From: Beaufortia kweichowensis
Taxonomy: Eukaryota; Chordata; Actinopteri; Cypriniformes; Gastromyzontidae
Direction: 5' to 3'
DNA: 64,000 nt
Assembly: GCA_019155185.1 (NCBI GenBank)
Contig: CM032815.1
Location: 13,814,903-13,878,902 of the forward strand
The position numbers and the translations under genes were made by a program. Below, piece after piece: positions 10,156 through 20,372 of this stretch (position 1 is its first letter; every line of letters begins with the position of its first letter). Below the pieces are notes generated by a model. It searched no databases, was not told the origin of the DNA, and was given only the letters and a program-made list of their open reading frames with translations.

Positions 10156-10920
10156 GGTGGCTTAATGATCTGGACTGTGTTATGTTGACACCTTTGTTAC
10201 GGTTCCTTAAGTTTGGTGTGACATCTGTTGATGTCAGGCAGGGAGTATCCTGGCCTTAGGTTTATCATAGCTTACTTTGTCAATACTGACACCCAGTGGT
10301 CACTTTAGGAACTCTGGCGCTTTTGAGTGGTGCGTCAGCCATTTTGGATTTTTCAGAGCTCATGGTGCAGAGTGTGGAAGTGCATCCACGTTCATCCTTC
10401 TCGTTTCACTCTTGAGGAGGTCACAGTCTGTAAGTTTAGATAATTGGCCTATGCAGTGATGTATGATAATGTGTTATTTGATAAGTTATGCAAATATTTG
10501 AGAAGTATTTACATGTGATGTGGTAAATATAACTCAGGGCACGTAATTGTGATGCTATATTGTTTATTTATTTTCACATGGCATGTTCTACGTTTTATTA
10601 AGGCAATTGATATGCATCTTAAATTTCATGTATCTGACATATTGTCTTGAGCTACATTAAGGGACAGTTGTCATTGTTCATTTGTGTTACAGTTTCACAA
10701 ATTGGTATTCAGTAAAGTGAGTTTGACCATGACTTCCATCTCTGACCTTTACTGGGACTTTGTTTAGCTCTCTGCCAAAGCAAAGTAGGTAAAACGCAAG
10801 TTGAGGGCAGAAGAAGTGGTATCTGAAGATCTGGGGTTTTGTTTAACGTAAGATATGTAAATTTAGAAATGTGCCTCTCACCAGATCCTTGTTAATTTAG
10901 AAGTTCCCCTAGACATAATT
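10156..10920 (+). other. BEL/Pao 3' non-coding region, candidate LTR
   Basis: There is no coding sequence here. A purine run (aggcagggag) at about 10235 could be the polypurine tract, and the following roughly 550 bases could be the 3' LTR. The 5' LTR is not in the window, so the limits cannot be fixed. Nothing else was recognised. Confidence 0.35.
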
Positions 10921-10921
10921 C

Positions 10922-11330
10922 TCACATTTGAGCTATATTTATTGGTGAGAGGGCTACACTAACTTCTCCATGGTCTTCATAATGTGTGGTCAGTGTTACT
11001 GGTCTGTAGTCATTATGGAAGAAGAGTGCGGCAGCCTTTCTTTGGTACTGAAAATATACAAGATGTTTCCATAGCTCCAGCACTCTTTCCAGGCAGAGAT
11101 TCAGATTGAACAGGCGCTGGAATACTCCACTCAGCTGGTTAGCACAGGCTCTCAAGACTCTGGACCAGATGCCATCACGTCCTTCAGCCTTGCCCTGCTC
11201 AAGTTGTCTGAGCTCCTTTTTGACCTGGTGCTCTGTGATAGTCAGCGTGGCTTGGGCGCTGTCAGCAGTGAAGTGTGTTTCAGATGGGAACTGCTGTGGG
11301 GGTTGATGGTGAGAATGGTTGTAAAGGATG
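10922..11330 (-). pseudogene. Non-LTR retrotransposon RT fragment
   Basis: On the minus strand the translation reads through GRDGIWSRVLRACANQLSGV, then FNLNLCLERVLELWKHLV and NDYRPVTLTTH. This is the LINE RT segment around the 'PGPDGI ... NDYRPVALT' boxes. The upstream part (TLTITEHQVKKELRQLEQG) continues to about 11330. Only about 130 codons remain, with no catalytic YADD box, so it is a short dead fragment. The LINE clade cannot be decided from this piece. Confidence 0.65.
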
Positions 11331-11339
11331 CCCTCTACA

Positions 11340-12120
11340 GGTACACTGGAGTGATGGTGGGGGGTATCATTTTGTTTGATTAGTAAATGCTGTGAATCTT
11401 TTAAAGCATTTTGGCAGATGCTTTTATCTAATAGATAAAATAGATAAATTGAATAGCCGCTTTTCCACTATCGAGCCAAGCCAATGGCCTCACGCTTCTA
11501 GCTCTGAGGCCAAAATCAAAAGCGTTTCTATTGTCAGGCCTGTGGCATGGCAGCACTGCCCTTTGACACGCGAAAACAACTGTATTTCCATATCAAAAGA
11601 ATTAAATAGCTAAACATCAGAAATAATAATGTGTCCATCAATAAACATAGCTATTTATGTCTATAGTACTGTATTTGCGTTTTAAAAAAGGGTTACTATG
11701 GGATGGTCATAAAAGAATAAGCTCATTACAGTTATTAGGCCTTTTCTATTGAATCCACAAGTCTTTAAATACTGTTTGTATTTTTAATATTTAGAACTAA
11801 ACAATATTTTTTTCATATATACATCAGTACTGGTGATTCACATTTTAAAGTTTAATCTGCAGTTATTTGCACGGCTTCCAAAAGCACAACATGAATCTTG
11901 GCACAGATCAGATAATATCTGCTTTTGACTAATAAATATTTGAAATGAAGTTTTGATGTGCTCCTACTTTGTAACATAATTGGTTTATCTAACTATTACC
12001 ATGACAGAACAATAAGCAATAATAAAATAATTTATAATCATATAAAGGGATTATCACATAAACATGTTCACAAAATATGCCATCAAACTATAAAAACATT
12101 AAAGCTATAGTCAGCTCTAC
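11340..12120. other. AT-rich stretch, possible DNA-transposon relic
   Basis: No coding potential was found. At about 11458-11600 the sequence agccgcttttccactatcga resembles the terminal part of short fish DNA transposons, but no matching terminal repeat pair or target duplication was found. The rest is AT-rich and unassigned. Confidence 0.2.
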
Positions 12121-12124
12121 TAAA

Positions 12125-12314
12125 TTTTTTTTAGTATTGAATTGAATTGAATTTTACAGACAGGAAAGTGTAGATAGACAGGAAGTGAATTGGGAGGAGA
12201 GGGAGGGTAGCAGGCTTGGAAAGGACACCAGAGCCGGGATTCGAACTCACGTCGCCATGCGCAGTTGCGCTGTATATATGTCTGGAGCGCTATCCACTCA
12301 GCCACAGGCTCCGA
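12125..12314 (-). repeat. tRNA-derived SINE
   Basis: On the minus strand the head (12314-12225) has an A box (tggctgagtggatagcgc) and a B box (gagttcgaatcccggct), both close to RNA polymerase III consensus. It is followed by an unrelated body and an AT-rich tail with repeated ttcaa units (12130-12150). The clover-leaf is imperfect, so this is a SINE and not a functional tRNA gene. Confidence 0.65.
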
Positions 12315-12560
12315 CTGCTCTACTTCATTTTTTTTATTAAGTAGTAGTAGTATTAAGTAATTTTTTATATCCAGATTATCTCCGCCTTTGACCTTGGCCC
12401 AAAGTATTCAACAAACGCTGGCCGTCGGCCTCTGAGGAAACCCCGGCGAGACACAATCAAGCCCCAGAAGTAACAGTGGAAACACAACTGGCCCTGGCAC
12501 ACACTAGCATGCCCGCTATTGACTCGACAGCAGAAACGCAGCTAATGAGTACTGTATGTG

Positions 12561-12633
12561 CAATCTCTGGGATTTAACCCAGGACCTTGGCATTGTTAGC
12601 ACCATGCTTTTACCAGCTGAGCTACAGGAAAGC
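12561..12633 (-). repeat. tRNA-like sequence (SINE head or tRNA pseudogene)
   Basis: On the minus strand there is a D-arm/A box (tgtagctcagctggtaaaag), an anticodon stem-loop whose loop would read AAC (valine), and a degraded T-arm (ggtcctgggttaaatccca). The acceptor strands do not pair, and the B box has an extra change. It looks like a SINE head or decayed tRNA-Val copy. It lies about 110 bp upstream of the first visible NLR exon. Confidence 0.45.
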
Positions 12634-12740
12634 TTTATCATGTTTAATGATGCCTAATGCATATCCAGTCTTTGTGGTGTTTTTAATGTTCTTAGTGGAT
12701 TTTGAGTTTAATTGCTGCTGTGTTTTCATTTGACTTACAG

Positions 12741-13139
12741 AGGACCTGCACCCAGCTGTGTGTCCATGAAGAGTGATGTGTCAATGGGTAATCCACCTAA
12801 CCTCAGTTCAGAAGTCACCAGCGCAGATGAAAGGTGAGGAAAGTCTAGTGGTTTAGAGAAGTAAATCACTCTGGTGAAGGTTATACAGTTCAGAGGAAGG
12901 TAAAGGTAGTAAGAGGAAGTAAATAGGATGAAAACAGTAATGTGCAGATATTTAGCTGTTTAATCAGAATCCTGTACTTTATACTAGTCATATGTACACA
13001 CATTTATTCATGTGCTTTGTGTTGTGTAGTACACATTTGAATTTCCTGTAAATACATACTTAACAAATTGTTAATTTACAGTGGCACAACAGATGGATCA
13101 CAGTCCTTTAAAGGGATACACATGGATTCTGTTTTCCAG
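12741..13139 (+). CDS. NLR N-terminal exons
   Basis: Exon 12741-12833 encodes GPAPSCVSMKSDVSMGNPPN and neighbours. This is the short 'PSCVSMKSD' unit that precedes FISNA in teleost NLRs. It starts after tttgacttacag and ends at a gtgagg donor. Exon 13082-13139 encodes GTTDGSQSFKGIHMDSVFQ, between ttaatttacag and gtaagattc. The split codon between them (AG|T) gives serine, and the second exon ends in phase 0, as the exon at 40761 requires. No upstream exon with the initiator ATG was recognised, although the ATG within the first exon could serve in a truncated form. Confidence 0.75.
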
Positions 13140-16100
13140 GTAAGATTCTGTGTGTGTGTTTGTGTGTGCATGTGTGTGTTAAGCCAGGTTCAGACTACAC
13201 AGTATATATTTGTCGGTTACAATAGTCACACTGTCAGATTATGCAATTTTGCCCAGGACAACACCTCTAAAGGTGTTCTGTCTAAACTCCAAAAGGGCGT
13301 GGCAGATCTTGTGATTGGTGATGGGTTGTCCTCCCCAGAACAGAGTGCTTGCAAGTTCACCACCTGATCCCACATGGGCATGTAGCCAGAATATAATTAC
13401 ATGAGAGTATCCTGACAGTATCCCGTGCTTTGGGATATACTCTTAAAGAAAAGGAGGGAAAAAATCCATTGATGGACATCTGATTCACGGTATACTAAAT
13501 GTTAAAATGTGAGCTTTTCTTACGCCACACACATATATACACCCCCACTCAAAAGTTTGGGACAAGTAAGACTTGTAATGCTTGTAATGTAAGAAGTCTC
13601 TTACGCTCATCAAGGCTGCATTTATTTGATCAAAAATACAGAAAAAAATGTAATATTACAAAATGTTATTACAATATAAAACAATAGTTTTTATATAAAT
13701 ATACTTCTAAATATAATTTATTCCTGTGATGTAAAGCTGAATTTTCATCAGCTGTCACTCCAGTCTTCAGTGTCACATGATCCTTCAGAAATCATTTTAA
13801 TATTCTGATTTATTATCAGTGCTGGAAACAGTTGTGCTGCTGAATATTTTTTTGAAACCTGTGATACTTTTTTCAGGATTCTTCGATCAATAAAAGGTTA
13901 AAAAGTACAGCATTTATTTAAAATAGAAAGGTTTTCTAACAATATACACTACCATTCAAAAGTTTGGGGTCAGTACACTTTTATTCTTTCTTTTTTTGAA
14001 AGTAATTAATACTTCTATTAATCTAGAATGTGTTGCATAGGTGATAGCATAGATTTACATTGTTAAAAAAAATGTAGATTTGGAATAAATGCTGTTCTTT
14101 TTAACTTGTTATGGAAGTTAAAAGAATCCTAAAACAAGAATTAAGGGTTAAAAAAACCTATATGGCAGGACACCCGTTTCCAACATTGATAATACTAAGA
14201 ATAAATCACAATATTAGAATGATTTCTGAAGGATCATGTGACACTTAAGACTGGAGTGACAGCTGATGAAAATTCAGCTTTGCATCACAGGAATAAATTA
14301 TATTTTGAAATATATTTATATAAATAATAATATTATTTTATATTGCAATAACATTTTGCAATATTACAGTTTTTTTTTAATTTTTGATCAAACAAATGCA
14401 GCTTTGATGAGCGTAAGAAACTTCTTCAAAAAACATTACAAGTCTTACTGATATATATATTTGTGTTGCAAAGATATGTAATTATTATAATAATAGAAAT
14501 ATTTATGGAAAATGAACTGTTGACCATCAGTTGGGAATCCCAATGAATTTAGAAGCACAGTTTAAGGGTTCTGTCTCCCGTTTGGGCTTGAATCAGGCAT
14601 GCAGAATCAGCATACACTAAAACACAACCAGAGCTGTCGAATTACAGTCATTAATTATAAACAAACTGTTTTTTGGATTAAAAACACTATTAAAATAATA
14701 TACTGTATGTATGTCACAAAATTACCCAGACTACAAGACAAAAGATGTTAAAACCACAATGGTAAAGTTTATTGGAGGACAAGATATGAATGAGTAAAAG
14801 GTAGGTAGAGGTGTTGAAATAGATTTACATTTATTCATTTAACAGACACTTTTTCCAAAGCGACTTACAAGAGGGGCTCATTGCAGCATCCAGAAGGCAA
14901 TTAGGGGTAAGATGCCTTGCTCAGGGGCACCTCAGTTGTTTCTTGCTGGAACTGGGAATCGAACCAGCAACCTTCTACTTAAGGTTTCTTGGCTTTCTCT
15001 TGGAAACTCAAAGTTTCAGCTCCCTCCACAGTTTTTCTACTGGATTAAAGTGTGGAGACTGCATGTCCTTAATGTGCTTCTTCTTGAGCCACTCCCTTGT
15101 TGCGTTGGTGGTATATTTTGGGTCATTGTCATGCTGGAACACCCATCCACGACCCATCTTCAGTGTTCTGGCTAGAGGTTCCCATCTAATATTTTACAGT
15201 ATATAGCATTAGCCCCTCAATGCGGTAAAGTCATCCTGTACCATTAGCAGAGAAACAGCTGCAAAGCATAATGTTTCCACCTCCATGCTTCACTGTATGG
15301 ATGGCGTTTTTGGGGTCATTTCTCTTCAAGGTGAGTTGAGTTGATGCCAACAAGCTCAATTTTGGTCTCATCTGACAACCGAAAACTTTCTTTCAATCAC
15401 TTCTCTGTTCACTGGCCAACTTCAGATGTACATGTGACTTCTCGAGCAAAGGGACTTTGCAGTCACTGCAGGATTTCAGTCCATTGCAGTGCAGTGTGTT
15501 ACCAATGGTTTGCTTGGTGTCTGTGGTTCCAACTGCCTTGAGATCATCAATCAACTTCTTCCATGTAGCTCTGGGATCCCTCACCTTTCTCATAATCATT
15601 GTTACCCCATGAGGTAAGATCTTGCATGGAGCTCCAGACCAAGAGCAGTTGATGGTTATTTTGAACATCTTTTATTTAAAAATAATTGCACCAACAGTTG
15701 ATTCCTTTTCACCAAGCTTCTTGCTGATGGTCTTGTAACCCATTCCGGACGGTTGCTCCCCTGCACCTAAAGAAAATTAAAGATAAAAGTCCAACTCCGT
15801 GGTATAATCAGAACACGCATGCACTAAAAAGGGCTGCCCGTAAAATGGAACGCACCTTTAAGAAAACAAAACTAGAGGTATTCCGCGTAGCTTGGAAGGA
15901 TAGTGTCTTAAAATTCAAAAAAGCCTTAAAAAACTCTAGATCTGCCTGTCTGTCATTAATAGAAGAAAATGGCTAACTTAACAAAAAATAAATCGTCACC
16001 ATCCTCAGACGCCGGCTATCAACATAGTAGTGATGAATTTATGAATTGCTTTACAAATAGAATTGATACTATTAGAGAAAAAATTGTAAGACTGGTTCCG

Positions 16101-19100
16101 AAATTACTGAGCCCAAAGAGGACCACACGCTGAGAAACACTAAATTCTTACGTGAACCAACACCTGAAAACTTTCACAAAGACTTTACATCCACTTCCAA
16201 AACAGTCACCCCGCTGTGTGGAGATAGATGAATCACACCACACCAGTGGTTACTCACATCTGTTCCTTTACTCCTTGTCCCTCTCTCTCCCCCCTCCTTA
16301 CAGGCTGTCCTAAAGACACTCAGAAACACACCTAACATCATCTTTTTCAAATAAGATAAACGGGAGCATAACCATTCATATTTGGTATCATTGTAAAGAT
16401 CTCAGTGCGATTGGTAAGAAGGTCGCATTCCTTTAAAGCCAGGAAAACCCACAATTAAGATATAGAAAACTGGAGGTAAACACCACACAGGTCTCTCACA
16501 CAAATTACCTCCTGTATGTAAATGAAATGTATTTTCCCACAGAAATCAAAGAAGAGTTCTCACCACAAACTGACAACCCTCAGAGTGAGGTGCCCAAATG
16601 GTAATAATAAACAAACAGACACCACTTGGTGGATCTTTAGGTATTTAAGGGAAAGTGGCATGAAAATCAGGGAATCTGCAAACAGATCTCCCGCACAATC
16701 GCTGTGTGTAATTCTTCATTATCAGGTAGACATTTCTAAGTTTTCTCATCCTGACATTACTGAATGTTTGTTATTGATTGATCATTGTATTGTATTGTAT
16801 TGAATTGAATTTATACAATTACTTGTGTTTACCTGTTTAATAAATTGTTTATAAATGTTTATATTAATTCTAAATACTCTGAACTATTGACTTAAGTAGA
16901 TTATGATGCATCTGTGTTACCGCAAGTCTACGACCAGGGTTAAGTGTATTTAAATAATTAAGTTGTTATGCAATCGGATTCCCTAAATGGGGCTATCATA
17001 GTGGTACTCATAACCTCTGGTCATTGCCTGTACTTTAATTAAGTTGTTATGGAACCCAAAAGTGCACGTCACACCTCTCTTCATCTCTCTCCATTGGCTA
17101 CCGGTTGCTGCCCGCATTAAATTTAAATCATTAATGCTGGCATTTAAAACCCATCACAAATTCTGCACCCTCATACTTTAACTCTCTTCTACATACCTAC
17201 AACCCATCCAGAACCCTGCGTTCAGCGAACGAACGTCGACTGGTGGTTCCATCACACTAAATCTCTCTCTCGTTCTTTCTGCTTCTCTGTTCTCTGCTTG
17301 TGGAATAATCTTCCTAACGCAATCCGTTCTGTCACATCCCTCACCTCCTTTAAGAAACAACTAAAAACACACCTCTTCCATGAACACCAGACATCATAAT
17401 ACGAAAAAAAAAATCTCTTCTTTCCTCTACAGGTATTTATCTAGCACTGCAAAACATTGTAAACTTAGTAAAGCACTTCTTAGTACTATTGCTACCGCTT
17501 TTGATGTGTCGCTTCATTGTCTCCTACTATTTGTAAGTCGCTTTGGATAAAAGCGTTGTTAGCATGTGTCAGACAAGGCAGAACACTCGAATTCAGATTC
17601 AAATCTTTTACTGAACTTCATCAGTGGAAATACAAGAACAGGTACAGACCTCACTTCAGAGGGGGAATCACCGGCAGAAAAACAATGCACAGCAGACTGA
17701 CAGAGAACTCGTAATACATAGCAGGATAACCACACGATCAAAAATAATAACAAAACCAGACAAATAACAGAACAAAAGACAGGGTTTAAATAATACTAGT
17801 AATAAGTCCAACATAATGACAAAACAGACGGTGCAGATCAGAGGGGTGATGTGCGCGGGATTGACAACAGGTGTGCGGGGTGCAATGGAGTGTGGGAAAT
17901 CGAGTCCTTAGTATTCTGGGGATGCAGAGCGGGTGACGTGATGAATGGAATCCGATGCTGAAGGCATCGACTCCGTAACAAGCGTCAGCTAAATGTAAAT
18001 GTCAATGTAATGTAGTTATATTAAAAACTATATGGGGTCACATCAAATCCTTTACCGTGCTGGCCATAACCTCTGATTAATGTTTAACTTTTGAACTAAG
18101 TTGTTATATAGGCGATTGTATGGGGCTACATGAGTACCTTTTAATATTAGTAAGCGGGAGCTACATTGTTAAATTGCTTTAGCCATAACCTCTGGTTATC
18201 TAAATTACTTAACTTTAGCTAAGTTGTTATGCAATTGCATTCACTATATGGGGCTATCATAGTGGTAGTCATAACCTCTGTTCATTGTCTCTGTTTTGAT
18301 TAAGTTTTTATGTAGTTATGTTAATAACTATATGGGGTCAGATGAAATCCCTTACGGTGCTGGCCATAACCTCTGATTAATGTTTAACTTTTGAATTAAG
18401 TTGTTATATAGGCGATTGTATGGGGCTACATGAGTACCTTTTAATAATAGTAAGCGGGTACTATTGTCATAGCCCCATGTGTTCTCCCGGACTCCATTTC
18501 CCATGATCCCTTGCACTCCTCTCACCTGTTCCCACTCACTCGTCTGCTGTGATCACCTGCACCTGCTCACCGTCATCAAGGACTTGTATATATACCCTGC
18601 ATTTCTCCCTTGTCTTTGTCTGGTGATAAAGTTATGTTTAGTTGTGTATCGTCTGATGATTATCCTGTTTCAAGTAAAGATTCTTCAGTGTATTCCTGTC
18701 TCCGCGTTTCCTTGGCTTCAAGGTACACCGAACCCGTAACAGATCACCAGACCTAAAATAGTAGAAGATGGCCTACTCGATAGACCAGGCGAAAGCTTTC
18801 CTCTGCCTGGGCCAGGAGGATCGATCCTTCGAGGTCCACACCCTGCTCTTTGCAGTAATGGGAAGAATAGCAGGGTGTCCAGACGGCAACCTCCGGCTGC
18901 TGTTCCTTTGTGGCCTCAACAGGGAGGTAAGAGATCTGCTGTCTGGAAATGGGCCGAGAGGGAGCTTCGTGGAGGTAGCAGACTGGGTGCTGTTCCCTCT
19001 GCAAGTTGGCCAAGATGGCCGCCCCCGAGGTTCCTGGCTCCGCCCCCGAGGTTCCGGGCTCCGCCCCTGTGGCTCCTGACTCCGCCCCTGTGGTTCCTGA

Positions 19101-20306
19101 CTCCGCCCCGGAGGACCCTGACTCCGCCCCGGAGGACCCTGACCCCGAGCCTCCTGACCCCGAGCCTCCTGACCCCGAGCCTCCTGACCCCGCCTCCAAG
19201 TTCCCGCCCAGCCTCCCTCTCCCGCCTCCTCTGTCTCCTGCCTCGGCTGCTCCCCTGTCTTCTCCAGTCCCCCTCAGTCCCTCTGCTCGCCTCCATGTGT
19301 CACCACCTAGGCGTTGGGGCTCGCTTCGGGCCTTCTGCGTCCTGGCGCCCACATGGAGTGCAGCTCCCCCAGCTCCGCCTCCTGCCTCCGAGGCCCAGAC
19401 TCCTCTCCAGCCCTCCGACCCTTCAGCTCCACCTCTGCCCTTACCTCCCTTGCCTCCACTGTGTCCCGTCCTCGCACTACCTCCACCGGGTTCCCTCGTC
19501 CCTCCGGCGTCGCCTTGGTCGGGCATCGGCCTTCCCTCTCCCTTGGCCTCCCCTTCTCCACCTTCGTCAGGCTCCGCTCTCCCCCCGGCTCCTTCTTCGT
19601 CCTCGGTCCCTCCGCTGTCGCCGCGCTCGGCCGACTCCACAGCTCCACCGCGGTCGGCAGAGCTGTCGGCTCCGCCTCGGCCCTCCGGGACATCCGAGTC
19701 GCCCTGGCTCTGCGGCCCTTCATCTCCGCCCGGGGATCCCACTTTCCTGGTTTCGGCTCTGGCGGTCGGACCCCTGGACTCGTCACTCCCTATTCCATGG
19801 CTCCTCCCTCCTTCGTCTCCACCTTGGCCGGATGGACTCTTTGTTACCGCCCTCATCACCTTTTCCCCCTCCAGAACCCCCGCCCTCCCTCCTCTGTTGG
19901 TCCTTCTGCGGCGCGAGGACGCGCCTTCCGGGAGGGAGGGGTACTGTCACAGCCCCATGTGTTCTCCCGGACTCCATTTCCCATGATCCCTTGCACTCCT
20001 CTCACCTGTTCCCACTCACTCGTCTGCTGTGATCACCTATGTATATATACCTATGCATAACAACTATAGTACATTGTTAAATTGCTTTAGCCATAACCTC
20101 TGGTTATACGGTCGAGCTTGTGATCGTGGGCCCGCATACCGACCGGTGCGAGGACCCTGTGCGACAATGAGAACCTAATGTACAAATACAATAATAATTG
20201 TGAGTTGAATAGAATGATAAAACATTACCCAAATGTTAATAGTCATAGGATAACTTTAAGAATCGTTTTATTAATTGGAGTCAGATAAAACAAAGAGGTA
20301 TTAATC

Positions 20307-20372
<66 letters not shown>

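Larger units (their letters stand above)
5862..10800 (+). mobile_element. BEL/Pao LTR retrotransposon, 5'-truncated and decayed
   Basis: The order is Gag (DUF1759-like), zinc knuckle and protease, RT with YVDD, RNase H, integrase, and a C-terminal DUF5641-like domain. This is specific to the BEL/Pao superfamily. The 5' end is missing: coding begins in mid-Gag immediately at the DIRS terminal repeat. The polyprotein is broken into several frames by small indels. The 3' boundary is uncertain. A polypurine-like run (aggcagggag at about 10235-10245) precedes sequence that could be the 3' LTR, but no second LTR is available for comparison. Confidence 0.8.
16966..18464. repeat. Roughly 100-bp tandem satellite, interrupted
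   Basis: Units built around cataacctctg and aagttgttat ... atggggcta recur at about 16966-17050, 18011-18464 and again at 20068-20110. Two units 300 bp apart (18011 and 18311) share tgtagttat(a/g)tta(a)aaactatatgg and the following gctggccataacctctgatt. A higher-order period of about 300 bp made of roughly 100-bp monomers is therefore likely. The array is broken by a LINE tail (about 17055-18005) and by an LTR element (18465-20062). Confidence 0.65.
18465..20062 (+). mobile_element. Non-autonomous LTR element with proline-rich ORF
   Basis: The 5' LTR 18465-18741 (tgtcatagccccatgtgttc ... acccgtaaca) and the 3' LTR 19945-20062 (tgtcacagccccatgtgttc ... tgcataaca) are direct repeats. The 3' copy has lost internal sequence. 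Flanking ACTAT at 18460-18464 and 20063-20067 is a 5-bp target duplication. A purine tract ending gggtac immediately precedes the 3' LTR. The same gggtac|TG junction occurs in the Ty3 element at 36244. There is no protease, RT or integrase. The 1.2-kb GC-rich interior carries only a short Gag-like frame and a proline-rich frame. It is therefore probably mobilised by a Ty3/gypsy relative. Confidence 0.8.

Noticed and set aside
12225..12314. Possible functional tRNA gene on the minus strand
   Set aside because: A and B boxes are good, but the acceptor and anticodon stems do not pair properly and a SINE body and tail follow.
18753..19859. Long minus-strand open frame rich in Gly, Glu and Arg
   Set aside because: Mirror of the GC-rich proline repeat region of the LTR element. 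Stops are rare on every frame there and no domain is visible.
18875..20032. 385-codon plus-strand frame in the same GC-rich region
   Set aside because: Shadow frame; runs through the 3' LTR and past the element, with less regular repeats than the frame at 19006.
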